DNA of 57,256 bases from an uncultured Planctomycetaceae bacterium (GCA_937862885.1 CALMEE010000130.1:1-57256), one strand, 5' to 3'; positions 37,173 through 47,419 are shown, numbered from the stretch's first letter. Notes: a model not told the origin generated them from the sequence alone. Numbers and translations: made by a program.

Positions 37173-38585
37173 TTAAATATCGTAATACATGCAGAATTCG
37201 AATGGATGTGGTCGGAGTCGCATAGCGTCGACTTCGTGAGTTCGTTTGTACCACAGCCAAGTGTCGATAACATCTGGCGTAAAGACATCGCCGCGCAATA
37301 GGAATTGATGATTCCTTTCAAGCGCATCCAGTGCCTCCTCCAACGAAGCTGGTGCTTTAGGCACAACCGCAAGTTCTTCCGGTGGAAGATCATAGATGTC
37401 TTTATCCAAAGGTTGACCTGGATCAATTTTATTTTGGATGCCATCGATCATCGCTAACAAAATTGCCGCGAAGGCGAGGTAAGGGTTGCAGGATGGGTCG
37501 GGGCAGCGGAACTCGACTCGCTTCGACTTTGGACTGGGGCTATACATGGGAATACGGCAAGCTGCGGATCGATTTCTTTGCGAGTAGGCTAGATTCACGG
37601 GCGCTTCATAGCCCGGAACGAGTCTTTTGTAACTATTGGTTGTTGGATTGGTGAGCGCTAACAACGCAGGAGCATTGGCAATTAATCCACCGATCGCGTG
37701 CAAGGCAATTTCACTCAGTCCCGCATAGCCATCTCCGGCAAACAACGGTGTACCGTCCTTCCAAAGAGAGACATGGACGTGCATACCAGAGCCGTTGTCG
37801 CCAAAAATCGGTTTGGGCATGAATGTTGCCGTCTTGTTGTACTTCCTGGCAACGTTCTTGATGATGTACTTAAACATCAGCAGTTGATCCGCCATTTTAA
37901 CCATCTCTTGAAACCGCAAGTCGATTTCCGACTGGCCGGCTGTGCCGACTTCATGGTGTTGGCACTCAACATCGAGTCCACAATTGATCATCGTTTGCAT
38001 CATTTCGTTGCGCAAGTCCATCAGCTGATCATGCGGAGGGCAAGGGAAATAACCCTCTTTAAAACGAATCTTGTATCCGAGGTTGGGCTTTTCATCGCGC
38101 CCTCGATTCCATTGAGCTTCGTTGCTGTCGATGTGGTAAAAGGCCGAATTAGGTGTTTGGTCAAAGCGGATATCGTCAAATACGAAAAACTCGGCCTCGG
38201 GTCCAAAAAAAGCAGTATCCGCGATTCCAGTACTCTTTAAATAGTTTACGGCTTTCCGTGCAACATTTCGGGGATCTCGGGTGTAATCTTCTCTGGTCAA
38301 TGGATCTTGAATATTACAAATCATGACCATCGTCGGGATTTCCGTGAATGGATCAACGAAAGCAGTGTCGGCCTGCGGAACTATCAACATGTCGCTTTCA
38401 TTGATCTGTTTCCAGCCCCGAATACTTGATCCGTCAAAGCCCAATCCGTCTTCGAACATCTCTTCCTTGAATGCCCGCATTGGAATCGTGGTATGTTGCC
38501 ATAATCCTGGAAAATCCATGAAGCGCAAATCGATTGCCTTTACATCCTTTTCACTACAAAGTGCCAGTACCTCTTTCGGTGTCAT
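37173..38585 (-). CDS. glnA: Glutamine synthetase type I
   Basis: This enzyme makes glutamine from glutamate, ammonium and ATP as a cytoplasmic dodecamer. [17 protein letters not shown] is the N-terminal beta-grasp segment. [10 protein letters not shown] holds metal ligands. [19 protein letters not shown] is the ATP-binding signature, and [23 protein letters not shown] the glutamate-binding loop. The C-terminal IYDLPPEE segment has a Tyr that matches the adenylylation site of GSI-beta enzymes, so control by adenylylation is possible. The length of 470 aa is standard. AGGAAAG lies directly before the ATG, and a strong terminator follows. Confidence 0.97.
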   Translation of the reverse strand: MTPKEVLALCSEKDVKAIDLRFMDFPGLWQHTTIPMRAFKEEMFEDGLGFDGSSIRGWKQINESDMLIVPQADTAFVDPFTEIPTMVMICNIQDPLTREDYTRDPRNVARKAVNYLKSTGIADTAFFGPEAEFFVFDDIRFDQTPNSAFYHIDSNEAQWNRGRDEKPNLGYKIRFKEGYFPCPPHDQLMDLRNEMMQTMINCGLDVECQHHEVGTAGQSEIDLRFQEMVKMADQLLMFKYIIKNVARKYNKTATFMPKPIFGDNGSGMHVHVSLWKDGTPLFAGDGYAGLSEIALHAIGGLIANAPALLALTNPTTNSYKRLVPGYEAPVNLAYSQRNRSAACRIPMYSPSPKSKRVEFRCPDPSCNPYLAFAAILLAMIDGIQNKIDPGQPLDKDIYDLPPEELAVVPKAPASLEEALDALERNHQFLLRGDVFTPDVIDTWLWYKRTHEVDAMRLRPHPFEFCMYYDI

Positions 38586-39178
38586 CTTTCCTATCTTTCT
38601 TTGGTTAGCATGATTTCTTGTTGTCGTTTTCAGTTGGTTGGATCCAGCTCGAAAACGAAATTTTTGGACGCTTCCCGCCGAACACGATCAGGCTGATCAT
38701 GCGGCGCCTACTGCTTCGACAGCACGTTGATTATTGAGAAGTGTGTAGTTTCGTGGGTATTCCTCAGTTATCCAGTGTCCAGCCATAATGCGAAATGGAC
38801 TAGCGGCAACACAAAAATATGTAGTACATGCCGCAACATTTGTATGGCAAGTCGGTGACACGGTCTCGTCCGCGCGAGTCACCCGGAGTTAAAATTTTCG
38901 ATCACCAAGATGCAATTTGTGGGCCAATTCAGGCTGAAACGAAACATCGTGGGAATATTGAAAAGCAATGGCGGTTCCGTTCCCCTTATTCCCAATATTG
39001 GTGCGTCTGATCGAACTTCAACGGACAATCGGTTTATGATTCATGGCTTTTCATACGATGGATGGCTGGTCGTTCGTGCTTAAAGAATTAGCAAACTGCA
39101 AGCGAGTTAAGCAAATATCGCAACAAAAATTTTGAACTACCAATTTACGGATGCCGCAAGACTCGGTACCGTCTAAAC
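38586..39178. other. Divergent intergenic region upstream of glnA
   Basis: Nearly 600 bases between glnA (minus) and an aminotransferase-like gene (plus), expected to hold both promoters and any nitrogen control sites. I found no clear sigma-54 or other promoter motif. Two frames of about 60 codons look like chance. Confidence 0.4.
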
Positions 39179-40390
39179 ATGATTCAAGAACTCAAACGAG
39201 AAATCGCTGATTTGACGTTAACGCCAACGGATGACGCCGGGTGGCAAAAAGTTGCTAAATTGTGGAAGATTCGAGAAGATTCAGTATACCTGAATCATGG
39301 TTCCTTTGGGCCGTCTCCGCTACCCGTGCGCGATTATCGTCGCAAAATCATCGACCAGCTCGATGAGCAACCGATGGATTTTTTTGTGCGGCGTCTGGAG
39401 CCGCTCTTGTTGGCTGCGCGAGAAGATCTGGCTCAATTCTTGGGGACTGACGCTCAAAAACTTGTCTTCGTCGAAAACGCAACATTTGGCGTAAACGTTG
39501 TGGCTGAGAGTTTCCCCTTTGTGAGCGGTGACGAGGTGTTGCTCAATGACCATGAATATGGAGCCGTCAGACGAACTTTCGAGCGATTGGCTGCCCGCAA
39601 GAGTTTAAACATATCGGTTGCAAATATATCCACGCCGATTGCGTCAGCAGACCAAGTGGTCGCGGATCTAATGCGCTGCGTCACGCCAAAAACAAAGTTG
39701 GCCGTGATCAGCCACATTACATCGCCGACCGCCATCGTCTTGCCGGTCAAACAAATCTGCCGCGCATTCCAGGAACGAGGAATCGCTGTGTGCATCGACG
39801 GTCCTCATGCACCAGCCCATGTCCCCCTCGATCTCGAGGAACTTGGATGCGATTTTTACGCCGCGAGCTGCCACAAGTGGTTATGCGCGCCGTTGGGTAG
39901 TGGATTCCTGTTTGTTGATCCGCGGTGGCATAAATTTATGCAGCCAATCATAAAGAGTTGGGGAAGACTTCTGCCAGCGATGCCCGAAAATTGGGACGAA
40001 GAATTTCTTTGGTCTGGAACTCGCGATCCCAGTTGTTACCTTTCCGTTCCCACCGCGATCGAAACGCTGCGGATAATCGGCTTTGAAAGATTCCGCTCTA
40101 GATGTTATTCGTTGGCAGCATACGCAAGGGAGAAATTGGTTGAGTTGACTGGGGAAGAGCCTCTTGCTCCAGCAGATTGGTACGGATGCATGGCACATGT
40201 GCCTCTTCCGTCCGGCGAATATTCAGATTTACAACGGTTGCTCTGGGACGTTTTCCGTATTGAGGTTCCCATTATCGAGTTCAATGGTCGCTGGTTTGTA
40301 CGCGTGTCATGTCATGTCTATAATCACATCGGACAGATTGATCTGTTAATTGAAGCATTGAAACAAACGATTCCCGGCCTGGGGAAATAG
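39179..40390 (+). CDS. PLP-dependent aminotransferase class V / isopenicillin N epimerase-like
   Basis: A fold-type I PLP enzyme of 403 aa. LNHGSFGPSPLPV is the N-terminal substrate-binding segment seen in isopenicillin N epimerase-like proteins. IDGPHAPAHVPLDL carries the PLP-ring Asp, and YAASCHKWLCAPLGSGFL holds the Schiff-base Lys near residue 233. The C-terminus (WFVRVSCHVYNHIGQIDLL) matches this subfamily and lacks the SufS RxGHHC motif, so it is not the missing cysteine desulfurase. The substrate is unknown; true beta-lactam synthesis is improbable here. A VKOR-thioredoxin fusion begins 20 bases downstream, probably in the same operon. Confidence 0.85.
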   Translation: MIQELKREIADLTLTPTDDAGWQKVAKLWKIREDSVYLNHGSFGPSPLPVRDYRRKIIDQLDEQPMDFFVRRLEPLLLAAREDLAQFLGTDAQKLVFVENATFGVNVVAESFPFVSGDEVLLNDHEYGAVRRTFERLAARKSLNISVANISTPIASADQVVADLMRCVTPKTKLAVISHITSPTAIVLPVKQICRAFQERGIAVCIDGPHAPAHVPLDLEELGCDFYAASCHKWLCAPLGSGFLFVDPRWHKFMQPIIKSWGRLLPAMPENWDEEFLWSGTRDPSCYLSVPTAIETLRIIGFERFRSRCYSLAAYAREKLVELTGEEPLAPADWYGCMAHVPLPSGEYSDLQRLLWDVFRIEVPIIEFNGRWFVRVSCHVYNHIGQIDLLIEALKQTIPGLGK

Positions 40391-40410
40391 GCACTAGCGT
40401 CCTGATACGA

Positions 40411-41658
40411 ATGAATGGAAAAGGTGAACGACTGGTTGGACTACCAATGCCTGGAGTATTGGTGCGCACGGTGATTGTCGGCCTGTCGATAGCTGCTTTG
40501 TCCATTGCTTTGTATTTAACGGCGATTTCGTGGGGAGCAGCCGATAGGCCGGTAGGCTGCGGTGAAGAAAGTGGATGTGCCGAAGTTTTGAACAGCCGTT
40601 GGTCAGTGTGGTTTGGAATTCCAGTCAGCCTTTTGGCCGCAACGGTCTACGTCAGCTTAATCGGCTTGATGATTTGGTTGCCCGCTGTGAAACCAACACG
40701 TCGCGGTACGATGTGGTTTTGCGTGCTCACCATCGCTATGGTCTTGCTGTGCGCGACGGCCTGGTTTGTTGGGTTGCAGGTCATATATTTGCAAGCAATC
40801 TGTCCTTGGTGTATGACGGAACATGCCTTGGGCACATTAATCGCGTTGGCAATTCTCTCGTTTCATATCGGTGTCGCCCAATATACTCAAGGTCAACGAA
40901 ATAACTTTGTGCGGCGGAGTTTGGTCGGACCGTTTATGGTCGCCATGTTGATGATAGCACAATTGGTCTTAGGGCAGGCGTACGGTCCGTTCAAAGAGCC
41001 GCAGGCAGAAAGGCTCGAACACGATATATCCGGAAATGTTGTCGGTGAGGGTGCTCAGCGAACCGTCAGTATGTTGGATGGTGTGATAACCATTAGGCCG
41101 AACGAGCGGCCTATTATCGGCAATCTCAATGCCGCGCATATTGTTGTTGTCATGCTGGATTATTGCTGTCCACATTGCCGTACCACGCACACTTATTTGA
41201 AGCAGGCACTGCAGCGAGCGGATAACGAGTTTGCTCTGGTAATTTGTCCAGTTCCATTAAATAGTGACTGTAATCCGTTTTGGAAGAATACGGATCCAAG
41301 GTTTGCGGAATCCTGTTCCTTGGCTAAATTGGCGTTGGCAGTTTGGAAGATTTCGCCCACGCATTTTTCAACTATCGATACTTGGCTGTTTGAGTCGGCT
41401 CAACCGCGAAAGTACATTGACGCTTTGGCGTACGCACAATCGTTGGTGGATGGGAAGGAGCTTGCTGAGTTGTTGGCATCGGCAACATGGCTCGATACCA
41501 TGATTCAAGAGAATGCAACCTTTTACGAAAAGAGCGGTGCCGAACGGTTGCCAGTGATTGCCGCACCTGGGTTGGCCACCGTCGTAGGGCGGCCCGGCAG
41601 CCAAGATGAATTGGATGAAATGCTGCGGAATGAATTGGGAGTGAAGTTTTCCAATTGA
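40411..41658 (+). CDS. VKOR family protein fused to a thioredoxin-like domain
   Basis: A 415-aa membrane protein for disulfide bond formation outside the cytoplasm. The N-terminal half is a vitamin K epoxide reductase domain of about five membrane helices: VGCGEESGCAEVL has the loop Cys pair and AICPWCMTEH the CxxC that reduces quinone. After a further helix (VAMLMIAQLVLGQ) the exported C-terminal half is a DsbA/DsbG-like domain with the CCPHC active site near residue 251 (CPHC), a VICPVPLN strand carrying the cis-Pro region, and a SGAERLPVIAAPG segment. Bacterial VKORs replace DsbB, and the fusion joins oxidase and its redox partner. It is possibly cotranscribed with the PLP enzyme upstream. 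Confidence 0.88.
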   Translation: MNGKGERLVGLPMPGVLVRTVIVGLSIAALSIALYLTAISWGAADRPVGCGEESGCAEVLNSRWSVWFGIPVSLLAATVYVSLIGLMIWLPAVKPTRRGTMWFCVLTIAMVLLCATAWFVGLQVIYLQAICPWCMTEHALGTLIALAILSFHIGVAQYTQGQRNNFVRRSLVGPFMVAMLMIAQLVLGQAYGPFKEPQAERLEHDISGNVVGEGAQRTVSMLDGVITIRPNERPIIGNLNAAHIVVVMLDYCCPHCRTTHTYLKQALQRADNEFALVICPVPLNSDCNPFWKNTDPRFAESCSLAKLALAVWKISPTHFSTIDTWLFESAQPRKYIDALAYAQSLVDGKELAELLASATWLDTMIQENATFYEKSGAERLPVIAAPGLATVVGRPGSQDELDEMLRNELGVKFSN

Positions 41659-41972
41659 ATCGACGCAAATGGCGTTTGGTTGAATTCGTCGTTTTGCACA
41701 CATTCGATCGATTTCGCAGAAAATCGGAGTAAACGCTGGTTCGAAAGGCGTTGGTTATCCAACGAGTGCATGAAGCCTTTGGCAGTCCAGGGATTATTGA
41801 AGGATTCGAAACTTCAAACGATGTTAACCAGCATGGTTTAACCAGCATTGTTGTTTGTGACATCAAGTTTGCGCAGGCATCGGAAAGGGCTCGGACGATC
41901 GCAACGAATGGCTTGCAACTTATATGTTCGATTAGTTGAGTGCGATAACACCTCTGAATTGCGGGAGCGTGC
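41659..41972. other. Intergenic stretch before the glycan cluster
   Basis: About 310 bases on which I see no convincing gene; a 62-codon frame ending at 41939 has no motif. It contains GGGAG shortly before the start of the next gene. Confidence 0.4.
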
Positions 41973-43361
41973 ATGGCAGTTTCACGCAAACTGATGATTG
42001 TTACCGACCTGCCATTTTGGTGTGGTTCGACAGGTGCGCAACAACGGGTTCTTTCGCTCGCAAAATATTTGATTTCCCAAGGGTTTCAACTGAGTGTGTT
42101 CTACATGCTGCAGCGATCTGCTTTGGATCGCGAGGCGGGTGCGCGACTTGGAATTAAGTTCATCGATTACGTTCCCTCTGGCCGCTCATCGCTGGCATCT
42201 CTCGCGACCTGGTTAGGTTCATTGTCTGGGCTGCAGGATTCTACTGCTGGTGCTGCGGCGGAAAATTGCTCGAACAATCTACCGGTGGACGGTGAAAGTC
42301 TCGAAGTTGACGACGGCAAAACGATCGGTACGGAAGAAGTTCACCTAAGGCAGTCGCTTACCCTGCAAGATTATCGCTGGCCCTTGGCCGCAAAACAGTT
42401 TCTTACCGCTGTGCGACGTGAAAAACCTGGCGTAATATTGGTGGAGTACGTAGTTTGGGCGCATTTATTGGAAGCGTTGCATCAGGCAGCGATCAAGATT
42501 CCGACGATCGTAGATACTCATGATGTCCTGCACCTTCGCAATCTGCAATTCAAACAGCGTAATCAAATGCATTGGCTCGATATTACGGCGGAGGAAGAAG
42601 CAACGGAGTTGAAAAAGGCAGATTTGATTATTGCGATACAAGAAGAGGAAGCCGTTGCCTTTAGACAACTTGTTCCAAATGTCGAAGTTGTTGTTGCCGG
42701 GCATGTCCCGTATCTCGAAAAACCCATCTTTGCAAATGAACTGGGCGATTCGAGTACACCGTTTATTTCGAGTCAAGCGATACCAAGGGATGCGAACCAA
42801 GCTTCGTGTGTGGCAAGAGATTCCAAAATCCGAATCGGGTTCATCGGCTCCAATAATGAAGCGAACGTTGATGGGATTCATTGGTTTATACGGGAATGCT
42901 GGCCAGCGATTTTGGAGCGAGCTTCTTGTCCAGTCGAATTGTTAATCGGCGGCCCGCTCAAGGCTATTTTGGAAACTCGCATGCAACTTCATGCTGATTC
43001 GCATGTACGCTTTCTGAACAAAATTGATGACGTCGTCGGCTTCTATCAGTTGATCGATGTGGTCATCAATCCTGTTCGCTTTGGCACCGGTTTGAAGATC
43101 AAAACCGTTGAGGCGTTTTGCTTCGGCAAGCCAATCGTCACGACATCGCACAGTGCGACTGGACTATCCGATTCAGCAAAATCCGTCGCTATGGTTGCCG
43201 ATTCAGTCAGTGAGTTTGCGGATGCCGTCACAACTTTGGTGAACGAAGAACATTTGCGCAAAGAGCGTACTGCTTTGGCTTCCCAGATTGGAATTAACGA
43301 ATTTGCGCCGGAGCGAGTTTACTCTGCTCTTTACGAATGGATTCAAGTCCAGCTCACGTAA
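41973..43361 (+). CDS. Glycosyltransferase, GT4/GT-B fold
   Basis: A 462-aa cytoplasmic enzyme that probably transfers a sugar from a nucleotide donor during cell-envelope glycan synthesis. The N-terminal domain begins MIVTDLPFWCGSTGAQQRVLSLAKYL, with the glycine-containing acceptor loop, and has IVDTHDVLHLRN. The C-terminal donor domain starts at KIRIGFIGSNNEANVDGIHWF and includes VVINPVRFGTGLKIKTVEAFCFGKPIVTT, the family E-x7-E-like region. An insertion of about 60 polar residues (about 95-150) separates parts of the N-terminal domain. GGGAG precedes the ATG. It opens a run of glycan genes. Confidence 0.85.
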   Translation: MAVSRKLMIVTDLPFWCGSTGAQQRVLSLAKYLISQGFQLSVFYMLQRSALDREAGARLGIKFIDYVPSGRSSLASLATWLGSLSGLQDSTAGAAAENCSNNLPVDGESLEVDDGKTIGTEEVHLRQSLTLQDYRWPLAAKQFLTAVRREKPGVILVEYVVWAHLLEALHQAAIKIPTIVDTHDVLHLRNLQFKQRNQMHWLDITAEEEATELKKADLIIAIQEEEAVAFRQLVPNVEVVVAGHVPYLEKPIFANELGDSSTPFISSQAIPRDANQASCVARDSKIRIGFIGSNNEANVDGIHWFIRECWPAILERASCPVELLIGGPLKAILETRMQLHADSHVRFLNKIDDVVGFYQLIDVVINPVRFGTGLKIKTVEAFCFGKPIVTTSHSATGLSDSAKSVAMVADSVSEFADAVTTLVNEEHLRKERTALASQIGINEFAPERVYSALYEWIQVQLT

Positions 43362-44021
43362 ATGGAGAAATCGTTCGCCACTCCGAATGCTCGTCGTTTA
43401 TGGGATTGCTGGTTGCCGAAAATATGCCCCGACGCGGCTTTTTTGAGGCGGCAATCCACAGAAAAAAACCGAGATTGACCGAGTCTCCAATTGAATAGCG
43501 TGGGATCGAGTCGCGGAATTGGCAAGCAACGGGCGAGTCCTGGATCGCATTGTATCGATGTGCGGAATAAATGGTGTGATTGTCATATCTGTTTAGAACC
43601 GCCCTCGGTATGTCCAGTTTTCCGACAAATTTCGCGTTTTTTCCACTTGGACCTGCGGGCAGGGTATATTTTAGGGCGTTTACTGGATCATGATGTCTGG
43701 GCAAGATAGCCAAATATTGCGGCGGGTATTTTGTTCGGGTTAACATAGAGAATCTCGCGTACAATTAACAGTCATGGCATCCACGCGTCCTTTGGCTAGA
43801 TTCAGCGTCCAAATCGGCATAGATGCAACACTTCAGATTCTTTGGATCGGTATTTCATGCAACTTGTCGGAGAACTTTGAAAACACCAGACCATTTTGTC
43901 ACCCAAACCCGTAGAATCACCGTTTGTTTACTGATGCCTGAGCCCGTTTGCGATCCGAATTCGTTAAGCATTTAGCCAACTTGCGTGTCCTCACTAACTT
44001 GAATCCAAGGATTGACCCAAC
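43362..44021. other. Intergenic region inside the glycan cluster
   Basis: About 660 bases between the first glycosyltransferase and the DUF1559 gene. A 136-codon minus-strand frame (43354-43764) has no motif or ribosome binding site and is taken as chance. AAGGA lies before the DUF1559 start. A promoter for the downstream genes is expected here. Confidence 0.4.
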
Positions 44022-44981
44022 ATGCGACGTCGAAAACTTGTAAATCCTCCCCGAGCTTCAATTGCTGTAGGCCGTCGATCAGGCTTCACGCTTATTGAAT
44101 TGTTAGTCGTGGTGGCTGTGATTGGAATTCTCATGGCTATTCTGTTACCGGCAGTTCAGTATGTGCGCGAATCAGCAAGACGCACGACCTGTCTGAGCAA
44201 TCTCCGGCAAATTGGCGTAGCGATTGAAGGTTACCAGTCGACCTTTCGCGAGATTCCTCCTTCTAGGCCGGCTGATGGCTACCTCACCTGGACCGTGTTG
44301 ATCATGCCTTATCTGGAAGGAGAAAACCAATTCAAACAGTTTGTCATACGACGACCGTACTTCGATCAAGATCCGGACATCACGCGCAGTGCCATCGGCG
44401 TTTATAATTGTCCCAGCCGCCGCAGCGTTGGAGAACTCAGTAAATTTGAAACGCATGGGCCGATTGGAGCCCTAGGTGACTACGCCGGTAATGCTGGATC
44501 AACTTTGCATTTGCCATTGGATTGGGCGCAGTTTACCGTTCCCGTTGATGGTGTCTTTAATTCAGGATTTGAACGAGAGAACCCCATTGACGGAGCTGGT
44601 AATTTGCTGCAACGTCCGAAAGGCCGATATACAAAACGCGATATTCGTGATGGGCTTTCTTATACGATCTTTGTGGGTGAAAAGCACGTCGAATCGAATT
44701 ATCAAGGTGAACCAGGTGGCTGGGCGGACGGCTCTATCTATAATGGCGACGAACCTGGAACGTTCATGAGAGTTGGCGGACCGGGAGTTCCGATCGCCCA
44801 AGGCGATATAGGTGCACCGGGTCCGGGTGAGATCCCTGCCTGGGGTAGTGAACATAGCGGAGCCTGCAATTTTCTGTTTGGTGATGGAGCAACCAAGACC
44901 ATTCCAACATTGTTGGATGTTGACGTTTTGTTTCGCCTGAGTTCCAGAAATGATGGGTTGACTGTCAATCTTGACTTTTGA
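44022..44981 (+). CDS. DUF1559 protein with prepilin-type N-terminus
   Basis: A 319-aa member of the DUF1559 family, strongly expanded in planctomycetes. The N-terminus has a type IV prepilin-like cleavage site and helix (RSGFTLIELLVVVAVIGILMAILLPAV), so processing by a prepilin peptidase and anchoring in the inner membrane are expected. The conserved DUF1559 region follows: RRTTCLSNLRQIGVAIEGYQSTF, the YNCPSRR motif, DYAGNAG, and near the end SGACNFLFGDG. The function is unknown; pseudopilin-like roles are inferred from the N-terminus. The gene overlaps or nearly touches the next glycosyltransferase-like gene. Confidence 0.93.
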   Translation: MRRRKLVNPPRASIAVGRRSGFTLIELLVVVAVIGILMAILLPAVQYVRESARRTTCLSNLRQIGVAIEGYQSTFREIPPSRPADGYLTWTVLIMPYLEGENQFKQFVIRRPYFDQDPDITRSAIGVYNCPSRRSVGELSKFETHGPIGALGDYAGNAGSTLHLPLDWAQFTVPVDGVFNSGFERENPIDGAGNLLQRPKGRYTKRDIRDGLSYTIFVGEKHVESNYQGEPGGWADGSIYNGDEPGTFMRVGGPGVPIAQGDIGAPGPGEIPAWGSEHSGACNFLFGDGATKTIPTLLDVDVLFRLSSRNDGLTVNLDF

Positions 44982-45024
44982 TTTTGGCGATTTTCAACGC
45001 GGCGAAATTGGGGTTGCCTCGACC

Positions 45025-46356
45025 ATGGGCCAGGTCTTTTATGTCGGTGAAGTCGATGAAGTTCAACACCATGTTGAACCACTGCTGCCGCACGTGCCGA
45101 TTGACATTGTGACACCGGACGAGGTAGTGCGATGTGCAAAACCCGGTGATTTGACGATCTACTTCAGTGAACATTTCGACCGCTTTCGTCACGCGATTTT
45201 GCGTCTACGCGAAAACAATGTTGCCACGTTGTACGCCATCGACGGCATTTTGGAGTGGAGAAACTCCTGGGAAAATGCTGATGATGAACCCGCTTGTCCC
45301 TGGACGATGCGCCCCGTTCTTTCGCATAAGGTAGCCTGTATTGGGCCATCGCAGGCAAGAGTTCTTAGCCACTGGAATCACCCAGCACAAATTGAAGTTG
45401 TTGGTATTCCGCGTCTGGACCGATTAATTGCGTTGCACAACAAGCAGACAATTGTGGGGGGCGTCACCAAATCTAAATCGCTGACAGATGCGAGAAGTGT
45501 GTTGGTGACAACCGCGAAATGCCCCTGGTACACGGATGAGCAAAGAGCGCAAGTATTTCGCTCCATTCACGCATTGCGAAGTTGGGAAAAGCAGCACGAA
45601 GGGAAATTTGAAATTGTCTGGCGATTGACGCGCGGTCTCGCTGCCGAAGTTGGCGTCGAAAATTCACTTGTGTCGACCTCTGGTGTCGAATTGGTCAAGT
45701 TGCTTAATCATGTCGACATCGTGATTACTACGCCCTCGACAGTGCAACTCGAAGCAATGTTGGCGGGAAAACCGACCGCGATTCTGGATTTTACCAATAG
45801 CCCTAGTCTTGTTGATGCAGCGTGGAAGATTACGCACGAATCGCAAATTGATGGCGTTCTCAACGAGATGCGAACACCTCCCGCCCATCGGATGCAATAC
45901 CAGGAAATGTTGTTGCAAGATGCGCTAATCGTCGATGGGCGTGCGACGGATCGCATGGTTTCCTTGATTAACCAGATGTTACGTATCGCTAAACAACAAG
46001 TTTCCGAAGGAGTTCAACTCAATCTGTCAACAGGATTCATCGAACTGGAGCGGCCGGTACCGAGGTTTAAATTTGACCTAGCAACCGTTTTTCCTGAGGA
46101 GCCTGCGTTCCGCATGACGGAGCATGTCACCTTACAAGCTGAATTGGGGCACGCGCGACGCGAGATCGAGCATTTACAGCGGCAAATTGAATCATTGCGC
46201 AAAGAATTGGCTGAAGCCCACAAAATTTTTGAGCAAATACATCAACATCCCATTGCCGGACCGATCGTGCGAACGCGCCAACGCCTCCTTGATTGGCTAG
46301 AAAAAGCGAAGTCGCGCACCAAACCCGTCAATTCTTCTGAGTCAAGTCAATCCTAG
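45025..46356 (+). CDS. GT-B-fold glycosyltransferase-like protein with coiled coil
   Basis: A 443-aa protein. The N-terminal part alternates beta strands and helices (VFYVGEVDEVQHHVEPLL; VACIGPSQARVL). The C-terminal Rossmann part has VVGIPRLD, VLVTTAKCPWYTDEQ, IVWRLTRG and VITTPSTVQLEAMLAGKPTAILDF, a donor-site segment like that of CDP-glycerol or polysaccharide transferases. Residues about 370-425 form a coiled coil (LQAELGHARREIEHLQRQIE). The ATG at 45025 begins exactly at the first beta strand; a TTG at 44971, overlapping the DUF1559 stop, is an alternative. The substrate is unknown. It is followed by two more transferase genes with little or no spacing. Confidence 0.7.
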   Translation: MGQVFYVGEVDEVQHHVEPLLPHVPIDIVTPDEVVRCAKPGDLTIYFSEHFDRFRHAILRLRENNVATLYAIDGILEWRNSWENADDEPACPWTMRPVLSHKVACIGPSQARVLSHWNHPAQIEVVGIPRLDRLIALHNKQTIVGGVTKSKSLTDARSVLVTTAKCPWYTDEQRAQVFRSIHALRSWEKQHEGKFEIVWRLTRGLAAEVGVENSLVSTSGVELVKLLNHVDIVITTPSTVQLEAMLAGKPTAILDFTNSPSLVDAAWKITHESQIDGVLNEMRTPPAHRMQYQEMLLQDALIVDGRATDRMVSLINQMLRIAKQQVSEGVQLNLSTGFIELERPVPRFKFDLATVFPEEPAFRMTEHVTLQAELGHARREIEHLQRQIESLRKELAEAHKIFEQIHQHPIAGPIVRTRQRLLDWLEKAKSRTKPVNSSESSQS

Positions 46357-46366
46357 GCGAATCCCA

Positions 46367-47419
46367 GTGCTGAAGCAGGCAACGCAACACGAACTCGCGA
46401 ATAGGCAATCGAACAGCGATCGCATGATATCGGTCGTCTGCGCAGCGGATGATGCCTACGCCATGCCGCTGGCGGTTACTTTGCGAAGTCTTGGTGATCA
46501 TTTGTCTCCCACGACGTTCGCTCGAGTGTTCGTATTGGATGGTGGTATCAGCGAATTGAATTGGATGGCCATCAAGGAGAGTCTGGCCGGTCTGCCCCTC
46601 GATGTGACGTCGGTGGTTCCGGAACGCGATCGCGTGAACAGTTTACCCACGTCGCATCACATTACGCATACGGCCTACTTCAGACTTTTGACGGCTGATT
46701 TGTTGCCGGACGATATTGACAAGGTGATCTACCTGGATGCGGATCTGCTCATTAAGGATGACGTGAGCCAAATCTGGCAGATTCCCTTGAACAACGCTTA
46801 TTGTGCAGCGACAGTCGACATTGCCTGCCCCTATATTGACGCAAGATTGGGTAGTGCGAACTTCCGTCGCGCGGCACCGTATTTGGCCACGATTTGCCCT
46901 GTGCGCAACTACCGCGACCTAGGTCTGGACGGAAGTCAGGAATATTTCAACAGCGGGGTCATGATCCTCAACTTAAACCGTTGGCGGCAGGAGAATTTGA
47001 TCGAAAGGTTTTTAAAATGTCTGCACGACAATGCAAAACATGTTTGGTGTTGGGACCAATATGCGCTTAATGTTGTGTTTGCAGGTGAGTGGCTGAGGCT
47101 GGCTCCACGTTGGAATCAAGGGGCGCACGCGTTTGAATATCCTACGGAAAAACACGTCCCCATTGATCCGCAAGAGTGGCGTGAAATGATTGACAACCCT
47201 GCGATTGTCCACTTCACAACGGAGTTTAAGCCTTGGCAATTCAATTCCGATCACCCGCGAAGCGAATTGTTTTATGACGGATTGGCCGCGACAATGTGGC
47301 GAGGTTGGCAGCCCACCAAACCTGCCTTTCGTTGGCGAAAATGGTTTGACCGGCAAGGGGCCCATGTGGTCAAACGTGTGACTTACGCCTATCGTAAGGT
47401 AACAACGTTATGGGCGTAG
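46367..47419 (+). CDS. Glycosyltransferase family 8 protein
   Basis: A 350-aa retaining glycosyltransferase of the lipopolysaccharide galactosyl/glucosyltransferase type. ISVVCAADDAYAMPLAVTLRSL is the nucleotide-binding start. YFRLLTADLLPDDIDKVIYLDADLLIKDD holds the DxD motif (DAD). YFNSGVMILNLNRWR is a family signature, and WCWDQYALNVVF follows, with IVHFTTEFKPW near the end. The start is GTG 46367, 10 bases after the previous stop; an ATG at 46424 begins the conserved domain and is equally possible. It overlaps the next gene by ten bases. Confidence 0.9.
   Translation: MLKQATQHELANRQSNSDRMISVVCAADDAYAMPLAVTLRSLGDHLSPTTFARVFVLDGGISELNWMAIKESLAGLPLDVTSVVPERDRVNSLPTSHHITHTAYFRLLTADLLPDDIDKVIYLDADLLIKDDVSQIWQIPLNNAYCAATVDIACPYIDARLGSANFRRAAPYLATICPVRNYRDLGLDGSQEYFNSGVMILNLNRWRQENLIERFLKCLHDNAKHVWCWDQYALNVVFAGEWLRLAPRWNQGAHAFEYPTEKHVPIDPQEWREMIDNPAIVHFTTEFKPWQFNSDHPRSELFYDGLAATMWRGWQPTKPAFRWRKWFDRQGAHVVKRVTYAYRKVTTLWA

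Noticed and set aside
39179..40390. Reading the class V PLP enzyme as the missing SufS
   Set aside because: The C-terminal motif RVSCHVYN matches isopenicillin N epimerase-like proteins; the SufS RxGHHC active-site motif is absent.
41372..41989. Minus-strand frame of 205 codons at the VKOR 3' end
   Set aside because: It overlaps the well-supported VKOR-thioredoxin gene in antisense and has no recognisable domain.
43354..43764. Minus-strand frame of 136 codons in the gap before the DUF1559 gene
   Set aside because: No ribosome binding site, no motif and composition unlike the neighbours; taken as chance.
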